Assembly: GCA_012031335.1 (NCBI GenBank)
Contig: JAAUTT010000121.1
Location: 1-9,203, forward strand
Length of the DNA: 9,203 nt
Reading direction: 5' to 3'
From: Bacteroidales bacterium
Lineage (GTDB): Bacteria; Bacteroidota; Bacteroidia; Bacteroidales; JAAUTT01
Under the pieces are notes generated by a model. It saw only the letters and a program-made list of their open reading frames with translations. It had not been told where the DNA came from and did no database searches. The position numbers and the translations under genes are program-made. Shown piece by piece: positions 1 through 8,776 of this stretch (position 1 is the stretch's first letter; each line of letters starts with the position of its first letter).

Positions 1-781
1 CGTACAAACCATGGAAATATTTCTTTCACTGTCGAAACACCCAAAAGCCTGGACATAAACGTTCGTGCGTATTTAAATATCCATAAACTTATCCAGCGAA
101 TCGGCAACTACAAGGTTTTCTGTTAAATCGTTAATAAAAGCTATATCCCTGTTATTGTATTTAAAGTACGATTTAAAATTTCGGATACTTTCTGAGGTAT
201 CCTGCTTTTCGTTAAGGTATACAAAATACAAACTGTTGCTAAAAGATGGATAAAAGCTAATTTCGTTCCAGTAGGACTGCTGGTCCCTGATCTGGAAAGA
301 ATAGGCGATTTGGCTGTTGCACAGGCGATATCGTAACCCGACCCTTCCGAAATAGCCTTATTGAGCAGCATGGCATCAACTTTGGCCCATTGGGCGAGGT
401 TTGAAATAAAAGTGGAGCTACTTCCCAGGCCCCATTTTTGAGGATAATTCAATAAGGTTTTTACCTCATATCCATTTCTGTACTTTAAAAAAGAAGGATT
501 AAGTTTTCTAACTTCACCCAAAACCTTCATAAGAAATGAAGCTTCTTTTTGACTTTCCGATTTGAAAACAGACAAATCAGGCAGATTAATTTCTGCCGAA
601 ACCAAAGTTCCCCATCGTTATAGGAGTTCCACCTTAAAACAGGATCTTCAACAGGATTAATAAGCATACTCTGACCAAAATGCACAGGTACAGCCAGCGA
701 TTTAGCCCCATACATAACGAGGTACTCGCCGGTAATCAAAAGCTTACCGTTCGAATAAAATCTGATGGGGTCATTTTCCAT
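1..781 (-). CDS. GYDIA-family GHMP kinase (partial, four frame breaks)
   Basis: A GHMP-superfamily small-molecule kinase, probably acting on a mevalonate-pathway intermediate, judged by its place 4 nt after HMG-CoA reductase. The N-terminus has the GHMP strand-turn SNGKLLITGEYLVMYG (about residues 10-25). The glycine-rich ATP loop GLGSSST lies at 118-124 and the family-naming GYDIA at 149-153. About 261 residues are present and the C-terminus lies beyond position 1. The reading frame breaks at A-runs 599-601, 296-298, 75-77 and 57-59; adding one base to each gives continuous protein, for example GELWF then SAEINLPDL, and SPILF then QIRDQQSYW. The start is the ATG at 781. The exact substrate is not readable from sequence; mevalonate kinase or phosphomevalonate kinase activity is inference. 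Family identity is fairly sure, the step is not. Confidence 0.85.
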
Positions 782-785
782 AATA

Positions 786-2096
786 CTAATGCGCTGAAAA
801 TTCCTTTTTCACGAACTCCGATACTGCTGCGTACGAAACCTGTTTGTTTCGGAAATAAGTCTCCACATGCTTTTTCTGATCTGCATCGAGGTTATAAGGC
901 AATAACATATTCGAAAGATGCATTTTCATATGACCCTGTTGAATACCTTTTGTAACGAGAGCCTTAACAGCCGAAAAATTATTGGCTAATCCGGCGGCAG
1001 CAGTAATCATCATTAATTCCTTGGCATTGGGATTTCCAAGGATTTGCATTGCCCTTCGCGCCAGGGGATGCAAAGCTGTGAGCCCGCCAACGGTCCCGAT
1101 AGCAAGCGGCATTTTTAATGCAAAATGGAAACTGCCATTTTCAATTTTTACTGAAGAAAGGCTTTTATATTTCCCTTTAGAAGATGCAAAAACATGAGCA
1201 CCGGCTTCAACAGCCCGGAAATCATTTCCGGTTGCAATCACAACAGCATCTATACCATTCATGATCCCCTTATTATGCGTTGCAGCACGGTAAGGATCCA
1301 TACAGGCAATATCCACGGCTGTTTTAAATTTATTAACGAAAACATTTGCATCCGTTTCACCATCTGCTTTATCCAGTTGTTCAACAGGGCAGGTTACAAA
1401 ACATTCGACCAGACAATCGGGAATATGGTTGGAAAGTATTGACATAACAATTTCCAGATCAGCCTCATGGTTGGGATATTTTTCTTTTATCCAAAGTTTT
1501 AAGGAGGTAGCCATGGCCTCCAGAACTGTATTGATAAAATTAGCACCCATGGAATCGACCGTTTCAAAATCTACGGCTAACCTGAAATAATGGTCCATCT
1601 CCCGGGTAAAATCTTCGAGTTGGATACCTGAAATTCCGCCACCTCTCGCGCGCATTTTTTCGGTAAATGGTTTGGTATCGGAGATGAGTTTCTCTCTGAT
1701 TTTAGGAAAAGAATCGGTTAACAGCTCTTTATTCCCTGTCCAAAGAAAATGTACATGACCTTTTTTAGGGTGGAAATAACCTGAGCATGAAACCCACCCC
1801 GTACAGACCAAAACTTAGCTGCGGCCGAAGCTGCGGCCACAACAGAACTTTCCTCCACAACCATTGGAATATGATAAATCTTATCATTAACTACAAAGTT
1901 GGGAGCATACACCGAAGGGAAGAAAAAAATTGGTAAGCGTATTCTCGCTAAAAGATTCGAAAACATCTTGTTTTATGGGATGAAAATAGGATGTGAGTTC
2001 ATTTTCAAGACCAGGATCCTGAATCAGCCCGGCTATCAATCGAATCTTTTCATCTCTGGAAAGACGCGAAAATCCATTTACGATTTCTCTTTCCAT
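786..2096 (-). CDS. mvaA: Class II hydroxymethylglutaryl-CoA reductase (two frame breaks)
   Basis: Interconverts HMG-CoA and mevalonate using a nicotinamide cofactor; a soluble enzyme and the entry step of the mevalonate pathway. The repaired protein is 436 residues, right for bacterial class II reductases (about 430), with no membrane domain. Visible motifs are the substrate-site glutamates in VVEESSVVAAAS (81-82), the cofactor-loop DSMGAN (181-186), THNKG with catalytic Lys276, GND with Asp292, and the flap histidine of GHMKMH (389). The frame is lost near 1907, where removing one T restores FGVAPNF, and at T-run 1761-1766, where one added base joins STLKK to GHVHFLWTG. The start ATG at 2096 overlaps the stop of the isomerase gene as TAATG, so translation is probably coupled. 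It could act in the oxidative direction as in mevalonate-degrading Pseudomonas, but the isomerase and kinase beside it favour synthesis. Confidence 0.93.
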
Positions 2097-3091
2097 TATT
2101 TTCTTATTTGCAGATAGGCATAGGCCATTTCAAGGCCTTTAATCTGGTTTTTTTATGAACTGCTGAAGCTGCGAATAATCGGCCTGTGCATATTTTAAGA
2201 AAGCAGAAGCCTGACCATAGACTGCTGTCAACTTCGATTTATGAATATAATAGTAACCATCGAGAAAGCTTTTAATTCCACCAGATACGATAATCTCTTT
2301 GCAAAGCAGGTTATTTGAATTTTCAACAAGGGAATTTACTGCATTAACCATATCTTCGGCAACTACACCAACCTGGGTTAAAGGAGACAATAACGAGGTT
2401 ATATCAGGATCGGGATTACGCAACATTTCCATGCGGGCAAAATTTGTTCCGCCAAAGAAGCAAATTCAATGGCAGCCAGGGGAAGTTTCATTAATTCATG
2501 GAGACTTTTCGGCCCCATGCCCTGCCCCACCTCCTTTACGATAACAGGGAATTGGGATTTTTCAAGGAACTTTTGAATGGTATACAAAGGAGGGTAATTC
2601 AAACGATCCCCTTCGGGCTGAAACCATTCCTGCAATGGGTTGATATGGATAATCAAACCGTCGGCACGGAGTTTCTTTACAAGATCGTTTGCCAGCTGGG
2701 TTTTCCCGGCAACAACAAGCTCTTCCATCTGGCAAATTCCCAGATTAGCGTAAAGAGGAAGCTCGTCGCCAATAATTTCCCTCATATCAAAATCGGCAAA
2801 ATGGGTATTATCGCGAAGAATAATCCGACAGGAACCCAGACCCATACCAAAACCAAATTCCCGGCAAGCTTTGGCAAGATTAGAATTTATTTTACCGGCA
2901 AGCTGTGTACCCCCTGTCATACTCGAGACCCATAAGGGTACCCTGAATGTTTTCCCGAGGAAAGACATGGGTGTAAGTTCTGTAGGATGAGCACTTAGTA
3001 AAGGCTCATACCAGAATCGTTGATCAATTTCATCTTTAAGCGTTTGGGATTCCAAAGCCAGGTTTATGTGATCCTTTTTGCGGTCTTCCAT
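2096..3091 (-). CDS. fni: Type 2 isopentenyl-diphosphate delta-isomerase (two frame breaks)
   Basis: FMN-dependent enzyme that interconverts isopentenyl and dimethylallyl diphosphate, the last shared step before prenyl chain building. Family motifs in order: KKDHINLAL (5-13), SSMTGG (56-61), GMGLGSCR (82-89), NLGICQ (116-121), HINPLQEW with QPEGD (149-162, substrate and metal region), VKEVGQGMG (185-193) and the flavin-site FGGTNFAR (213-220). The last motif appears only after adding one base to the A-run at 2454-2456. Near the end, the T7 run at 2148-2154 must change length by two lost bases or one gained; the frame then reads QIKGLEMAYAYLQIRK and stops at 2096, overlapping the next ATG. Without this correction the protein ends early at 2139. 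The repaired length is 331-332 residues, close to the family norm of about 340. The start ATG at 3091 is 9 nt after the dehydrogenase stop. Confidence 0.93.
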
Positions 3092-3100
3092 AATATGGAA

Positions 3101-4246
3101 TTAAAGACCAATATGACGGGATATTACAATCCGCAGTATTTCGGAGGTACCTTCACCGATTTGTAATAGTCGTTGGTCGCGGTAAAAACGTTCGATATCA
3201 TATTCTCTCATTAAGCCATAAGCGCCATGAACCTGAAGCGCTTCGTCGGCAACCTCGCGTGCAATTTCGGAACAATATAATTTGGACATGGCAGCTTCTT
3301 TGGCAAATGGGTGACCATTATCCTTTAGCCAGCAAGCATGGTAAAGGGTATTTTTGGCGAGTTCAATTTTGGTAGCCATGTCGGCAAGTTTAAAGGCTAT
3401 TGCCTGAAACTTGGATATTTTCTTCCCGAATTGTTCTCGTGTTTGAGCATACTTGCAGGCCAGTTCAAAAGCGCCTCTGGCTAAACCCAGGCCCATAGCA
3501 GCAATGGTTAACCGACCCGAGTCGAGGGTTTCCAGCATAATTTTGGAACCATTCCCTTTACCACCCAGGAGATTATCTTTTGGAACACGCACATTATCGA
3601 AATAGAGACGAGCAGTATCAATGGCTCTCCACATCATTTTGCCACGAATCTTTTCGGCTCTGTAACCGGGAGTATTGCGGTCGACAATTATCGTTGAAAG
3701 TTCTTTTTTTCCATCTTCTTCGTCCGTAATAACCTGAATAGTGACTCCGGCAGAAATTTCGGTAGAAGCATTGGATATAAACATTTTGGATCCGTTTATA
3801 ACCCATTCGTCACCATCGGCAACTGCTTTCGATTTGGTTCCGCGGGAGTCGGATCCTGCGGTGAGTTCGGTAAGGCCAAATGCCCATAAGGCATCGCCTG
3901 TACAAAGGTTTGGAAGGTATTTTAGCTTTTGTTGCTCGGTGCCATAATTATAAATAGGACCTATACCCAAAGAATTATGCGAAGCAAGTATGGCAGCCTG
4001 GGAGCTGTCGATCCTGGCGAGCTCTTCGATAGCAATAATAAAAGAAAGATAATCAAGTCCGAGTCCTCCATATTTCGGATCAATAGTTAACCCGAATAAT
4101 CCCAGCTCGCCCATTCGTTTCGATAACTTTACCGAGAATTGCTCCTTTTCGTCCAGTTCCCTCGCCAGAGGTTTAACTTCGTTTTCCGCAAACTCTCGCA
4201 CCTTTTGCCTCAGCTTCTCATGCGATCCATTGGTGTAGATGTCCAT
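3101..4246 (-). CDS. Acyl-CoA dehydrogenase (short or branched-chain type)
   Basis: FAD enzyme that introduces a 2,3-double bond into an acyl-CoA and passes electrons to electron-transfer flavoprotein. It is intact, 381 residues, the usual length. Signatures are FGLTELTAGSD (123-133, the FAD/substrate loop), the TREQFGKKI region (269-277) and the C-terminal QIGEGTSEILR (362-372) with the catalytic base Glu365. Its position between methylcrotonyl-CoA carboxylase and the mevalonate genes suggests isovaleryl-CoA dehydrogenase. However, true isovaleryl-CoA dehydrogenases place the base in the LDLER segment and carry Gly or Ala at the C-terminal position. Here those sites are LDSGR (241-245) and Glu365, the arrangement of short-chain, 2-methylbutyryl and isobutyryl-CoA dehydrogenases. 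The substrate is therefore left open. It starts at ATG 4246, 40 nt after the upstream stop. This is one of the few long unbroken frames in the window. Confidence 0.92.
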   Translation of the reverse strand: MDIYTNGSHEKLRQKVREFAENEVKPLARELDEKEQFSVKLSKRMGELGLFGLTIDPKYGGLGLDYLSFIIAIEELARIDSSQAAILASHNSLGIGPIYNYGTEQQKLKYLPNLCTGDALWAFGLTELTAGSDSRGTKSKAVADGDEWVINGSKMFISNASTEISAGVTIQVITDEEDGKKELSTIIVDRNTPGYRAEKIRGKMMWRAIDTARLYFDNVRVPKDNLLGGKGNGSKIMLETLDSGRLTIAAMGLGLARGAFELACKYAQTREQFGKKISKFQAIAFKLADMATKIELAKNTLYHACWLKDNGHPFAKEAAMSKLYCSEIAREVADEALQVHGAYGLMREYDIERFYRDQRLLQIGEGTSEILRIVISRHIGL

Positions 4247-4286
4247 TTGAATTCAATTGTTTTATGGTAAATATATAATCTTTCTA

Positions 4287-6278
4287 CTAATTGAGCATCG
4301 ACAATTTAATCAGTAGCTCTTTTCCTATAACCTGGTCGCCACTCGAAACCATTACATCCGAAACTACAGCTTCGGCCGGAGATACAATATTGTTTTCCAT
4401 CTTCATCGATTCTATAATTAACAGTAATTCCCCTTTTTTTACCTTGTCACCTTTTTTCACATTCAGTTTAATAACTTTCCCATTCAATGGCGAAAATACA
4501 TGGGAACCATTGTTTTGAGCGGCTGACTGCTTTTTACCTGAAAAAATATTCAGATCAGGTATATCAGTTCGCTGAACAAAAATGTGGCTCCTACAGCAGA
4601 AATGAAGTATTTTTCACTATTACCTCCGAAACTGTAAAGGAACATTTTTCGCCATTTAAAAGAAACATAAATACAGACGCTTGGTTTTCAATACCTGAAA
4701 TTAAATATTCCTTGTTATCAAGTGAAAAGATAATTTTTCCCTTACTGGGAATCTGGTATTGAATTTCAAATGGAACATCTCCGATATTATATACTCTTTT
4801 CCCGGGAAACCTCAACGCCCCCAAAGACTTCCACACATCCGTGTTTTGCCAGGCTTTATAAAATGAGGGTATTAAAGATGCAGCCAGGAGATATTCCGTT
4901 TTTATTTTTTTCTAAAACTAAGATTTAGATTCTTAAGCAATTCAGCCTTGTTCTCGCAATAACGGGTAGATATTTGGTTACTACTAAAATCTTCCTCTTC
5001 AAAAATCCAATACAGATATTCGAGATTGGTTTTAATTCCATGAATTGCACATTCACCAAGGTATTTCCTCATTTTAACAATGGCATCTTTTCGGTTACCG
5101 GAATGAACAGTAATTTTTGCTATCATAGGATCGAAACTGGAAGAGACCCTGGCAGCTCCGGTAAATGCCGAATCAAGTCTTACACCGGGTGAATCAGGTA
5201 AATGATTTAGAATCATCTCGCCTGCTGAAGGTAAAAACCCCGAAAAAGGATCTTCGGCATAAATACGGACTTCCATAGCATGACCATTCATAAAAATATT
5301 ATCCTGTCGAACACTTAACGGAAGCCCCATGGCAACCCGTATTTGTTCCAGCACAATATCAATACCGGTGATTGCTTCGGTTACAGGATGTTCCACCTGA
5401 ATCCGGGTATTCATTTCAAGAAAATAAAAATTTAATTCCCTGTCGAATAAAAATTCAATAGTACCCGCGCTGGTGTAATGCATTGATTTGGCAATATTAA
5501 CTGCCGTATCTAAAAGTTTTTTTCTTATTTCGGGAGTTAGCGTAGGCGATGGCGCCTCTTCTATTATTTTCTGATGCCGCCGCTGAACAGAGCACTCCCT
5601 TTCGAAAAGATGCACAATATTACCCGACGAATCCCCTAATATCTGAACTTCTATGTGACGTGCATCTTCAATGTATTGTTCCACATAAAGATCGGCATTA
5701 CCAAAATATGACCCTGCTTCGCGACCAGCTGCTTCCAGGGCTGCCGGTAATTCTTCCCTGGTATGAATAATTCTCATACCCTTCCCTCCTCCACCGGCAA
5801 CGGCTTTAATCATAAGTGGAAACTTAAGCAGTGAGGATTGTTCGAGAATTTCCTCTGCACTATTACCGGTGATTGAAAGAGGCAACGGAACTCCCAATTG
5901 GCGGACATAACTGCGGGCTTCATTTTTATTGCCCATGAGCTGAATTGCTTCAGGTTTGGGACCAATAAATATAATACCTGCATCGTGGCAAGCTTTTGCA
6001 AACAGGGCATTTTCCGAAAGAAATCCGTAACCGGGATGAATGGCGTCGCAGTGATTTTCTTTAGCAATATTGATAATGCGGGAAATATTGAGATACGTTT
6101 CGGATAAACTACCCGTTCCTAAAGAAAAAGATTGATCGGCTTCCTTTACGAACAAGGCATCTTTTTCCTCGTCGGTGTAAATAGCAAAAGTTAGAATTCC
6201 CATTTTACGGGCGGTACGGATAACTCTTCGTGCTATCTCACCTCTGTTGGCTACCAATATATTCCTGATTATCTGCAT
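4287..6278 (-). CDS. liuD: Methylcrotonyl-CoA carboxylase alpha (biotin) subunit, three frame breaks
   Basis: ATP-dependent carboxylation of a biotin arm, the first half-reaction in making 3-methylglutaconyl-CoA. Residues 1-458 are an unbroken biotin carboxylase with the same numbering as E. coli AccC at key sites: glycine loop AGGGGKGM (161-168), HQK with Lys237, GTIEF with Glu275, LEMNTRIQVEHP with Glu288, Asn290 and Arg292, and Arg338. The frame then stops at an A-rich run (T7 at 4905-4911). Adding one base lets it continue through a linker domain (SLGALRFPGKRVYNIGD), then a break near 4617-4622 and another at A-run 4578-4582. It ends in a biotinyl domain with ESMKM, whose lysine (about 627) carries biotin. 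The repaired length is 664 residues, typical of MCC alpha. Naturally separate carboxylase and carrier genes are the alternative, but the linker has coding continuity and no obvious start. Other acyl-CoA carboxylases are possible; the neighbours decide for MCC. Confidence 0.9.
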
Positions 6279-6333
6279 TCGGCTTAATTATTTGACCACC
6301 ATTTATTGTCATTCAAAACAAGAGTTTACTTTT

Positions 6334-7150
6334 TTAGTTCAAGGGGTAATGATTTTTTTCGAAACTATCAAACCACCCAGGTTTAAGTTTATTGAAATAA
6401 GCATTCATCCCTTCCTGGCCATCATCCGAAATTCGTGCTCGTGCAATTACTTCGGAGGTATAGTTTATGAGATTGTCAGAATCGTTCAGTTCTCCAATCT
6501 TTTGAAGAAGTAATTTTGTACTTTGAATAGCCTCCGGACTATTCTTTAAAAATTTCCGGATTATTTCCAACAGTTTTGCTTCAGCTAAAGATTCCTCTAC
6601 AACATAATGAACAAGGCCCAATCGTTCGGCTTCAGAAGCATTAAATTCTTCGGCCATCAGCATCAAACGGCGGGCATTTGAATTGCCCATTTTTTTCACA
6701 ATATAGGGCGAAATTACGGCAGGTACCAGTCCCAGCGATACCTCGCTAAACTTAAAACGTGTATTGTTGGCCGAAATAACTATATCAGAAGCTGCTACAA
6801 TTCCGTTTGCTCCACCCATAACCGACCCATGTACCAACGACACAACCACTTTTGGACTAATGTTGATAGCATCAAGGCAACGGGCTAAAGTTTTGCTTTC
6901 CAGAAAATTCTGATCAAAATTGTATTTCGACACCTCTTTCATCCAGTTTAAATCGACTCCCGAACAAAATGAGCTTCCTCTGCCACGGATCACAACTATC
7001 CTTACTTGTTTTTCACAAGCTATTTCACCAAAAAAGTAAAAGACTCGTGGATCATCTCGCCGTTAAAAGCATTATGTACTTTGGGACGATTGAGCCAAAC
7101 AGTGGCAACATTGTTTTAATTTCAGTTTGAATAGTATTATATGTAATCAT
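6334..7150 (-). CDS. liuC: Methylglutaconyl-CoA hydratase, crotonase family (two frame breaks)
   Basis: Hydrates 3-methylglutaconyl-CoA to HMG-CoA, linking the carboxylase to HMG-CoA reductase downstream. Crotonase features are FCSGVDL (first oxyanion glycine, 62-68), HGSVMGGANG (second oxyanion region, 108-117) and SEVSLGLVPAVISPY (136-150), a stretch I recognise from LiuC-type hydratases, with Glu137 the likely catalytic acid/base. The position that holds the other glutamate in two-Glu hydratases appears to be Gly117. The N-terminus is broken twice: one added base at T-run 7114-7117 and one at A-run 7030-7035 give NNVATVWLNRPKVHNAFNG and then EKQVRIVVIRGRG. The repaired length is 272 residues. 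The start ATG at 7150 follows the carboxyltransferase stop by 19 nt. A general enoyl-CoA hydratase is the alternative; the context between the two carboxylase subunits argues for LiuC. Confidence 0.88.
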
Positions 7151-7169
7151 AATATTAATCTTTAGTTTG

Positions 7170-8776
7170 TCACATACGGAAAACTCCGAATGATGGCTTT
7201 TCGAACTTCCTGTTAAGGGATGCTTCGATACACATGGCCAGAACATTTCTGGTATCAGCAGGATCTATAATCCCGTCATCCCATAAACGGGATGAACTGT
7301 AGTAAGGACTTCCTTCGTTCTCATACTTTTTAAGTATTTCGGCTCTCATAGCTTCAATTTCTTTAGGATCAGGCAATTTTCCGGATCCTTTCAGCTGATC
7401 CTGTTTTACATTAACCAAAACGTTAGCAGCCTGTTCACCCCCCATAACCGAAATACGGGCATTAGGCCACATAAAAAGAAAATTCGGATCGTAAGCCCTT
7501 CCTGCCATGGCGTAATTTCCGGCTCCGAACGACCCTCCCCAGATAATTGTAAATTTGGGAACCGAGGCATTGGCAACCGCATGAACAAACTTAGCCCCAT
7601 CTCTGGCTATTCCAGCTCTTTCGTATTGTTTACCTACAATAAAGCCAGTAATATTCTGAAGAAAAACAATAGGAACTTTACGGAAGCTGCATAATTCGAC
7701 AAAATGAGCCCCTTTAAGGGACGACTCAGGGAAGAGCACGCCATGATTGGCAATAATACCAACCATGTAACCGTGGATGCGGGCAAATCCCGTTACCAAG
7801 GTAGGAGCGTATTTTTCCTTAAACTCATGAAACTCACTGGCGTCGGCAATGCGGGCTATTATTTCCCTGGGATCTACCGATTTCCTGAGATCAAGCGGTG
7901 CAATACCATACAATTCTTCAGAAGCATATTTCGGCTCAACAGCAGGAACTCTATCCATGTTTTGCTTTTCCGGTACCGGAAGTGTCTCAAAATATTCCGG
8001 CATATCTGAATAGCATGCAGGTCGTTTTCGGCCAGATGATCCGAAACCCCTGAAATGGAAGTATGCACTTCGGCCCCACCAAGTTCTTCGGCGGTAACAA
8101 CCTCGCCGGTAGCAGCCTTGACAAGCGGAGGGCCGCCAATAAATATAGTTCCCTGATTGCGAACAATAATGGTTTCGTCGCTCATCGCAGGGATATATGC
8201 TCCACCGGCAGTACAGGAACCCATAACGATCGAAATCTGGGGAATTCCTTCGGCCGACATTCGTGCCTGGTTATAAAAAATGCGACCAAAATCGAACCTG
8301 TCGGGAAATACTTTAGCCTGTTCCGGAAGGAATACGCCGCCCGAATCGACCATATAAACACAGGGTAAATTATTTTGAAATGCTATCTCCTGCGCTCTGA
8401 TATGCTTTTTAATTGTTTCGTGGATGTATGTTCCTCCTTTAACAGTGGCATCGTTCGAAATTATTACCGTTTCCCGGCCATGAATTACTCCAATCCCGGT
8501 TATGATACCAGCCGCCGGAAACTGGTCATGATACTGTCCATTGGCAGCAAGTGCGGATAATTCAAGAAAAGGAGTTCCTTCGTCTATCAATAATTCAATT
8601 CGTTCCCGGGCCAATAATTTATTCCTTTTCTTATGCCTTTCAACAGCCACCTCGCCACCTCCGCCATGCACCATCAAAAGCTTTTGCTTTAATGCATTCA
8701 GCATATCCTGATATGCTGAACGAGCAGACAGAAAATCGGATGAATTGCTATTTATTTGGCTTTCAATGGAATTCAC
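7170..8776 (-). CDS. liuB: Methylcrotonyl-CoA carboxylase beta (carboxyltransferase) subunit, one frame break
   Basis: Transfers the carboxyl group from biotin to 3-methylcrotonyl-CoA. The repaired length is 535 residues, the normal size for MCC beta. The N-terminal carboxyltransferase half holds GSCTAGGAY (186-194) and [13 protein letters not shown] (213-225). The C-terminal half holds [16 protein letters not shown] (414-429), [18 protein letters not shown] (437-454) and ends in FGVFRM, as MCC beta proteins do. The GNYxMxGRAY signature separates it from propionyl-CoA carboxylase. The frame changes at A-run 7989-7992, where one extra base joins HAIQICRNI to FETLPVPEK, in the linker between the two halves. 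The only upstream start in frame is a GTG at 8776, and a TAA lies in frame 12-15 nt before it. It is the first gene of the cluster; the alpha partner lies two genes downstream. Confidence 0.94.

Larger units (their letters stand above)
1..8776 (-). other. Seven-gene operon joining leucine catabolism and the mevalonate pathway
   Basis: All seven genes share one strand. Distances between stop and next start are 19, 55, 40, 9, -1 (TAATG overlap) and 4 nt, and no hairpin followed by a T-run separates them. Products in transcription order cover carboxyltransferase, hydratase, biotin subunit, acyl-CoA dehydrogenase, isopentenyl-diphosphate isomerase, HMG-CoA reductase and a GHMP kinase. The tightest spacing is from the dehydrogenase into the isoprenoid genes, which ties the two halves together. 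The operon continues past position 1. Co-transcription is inferred from spacing, not observed. Confidence 0.75.

Noticed and set aside
680..955. Plus-strand open frames across the operon (for example 680-955, 2498-2935, 8063-8368, 8551-8871)
   Set aside because: They lie opposite conserved minus-strand coding sequence and carry no recognisable motif, so they are shadows of the real genes.
4247..4256. Perfect palindrome TTGAATTCAA just before the acyl-CoA dehydrogenase start
   Set aside because: Ten bases in A/T-rich spacer DNA is expected by chance and it has no flanking signals.
7985..7995. Programmed ribosomal frameshifting at the carboxyltransferase break
   Set aside because: The site is a plain run of four A/T without a canonical slippery heptamer, and similar breaks occur in six genes, which points to sequence error.
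1..8776. Operon decay into pseudogenes
   Set aside because: Catalytic motifs are intact in all frames, no nonsense substitutions are seen, and breaks cluster in A/T runs; only the extra base at 1907 remains a possible real mutation.
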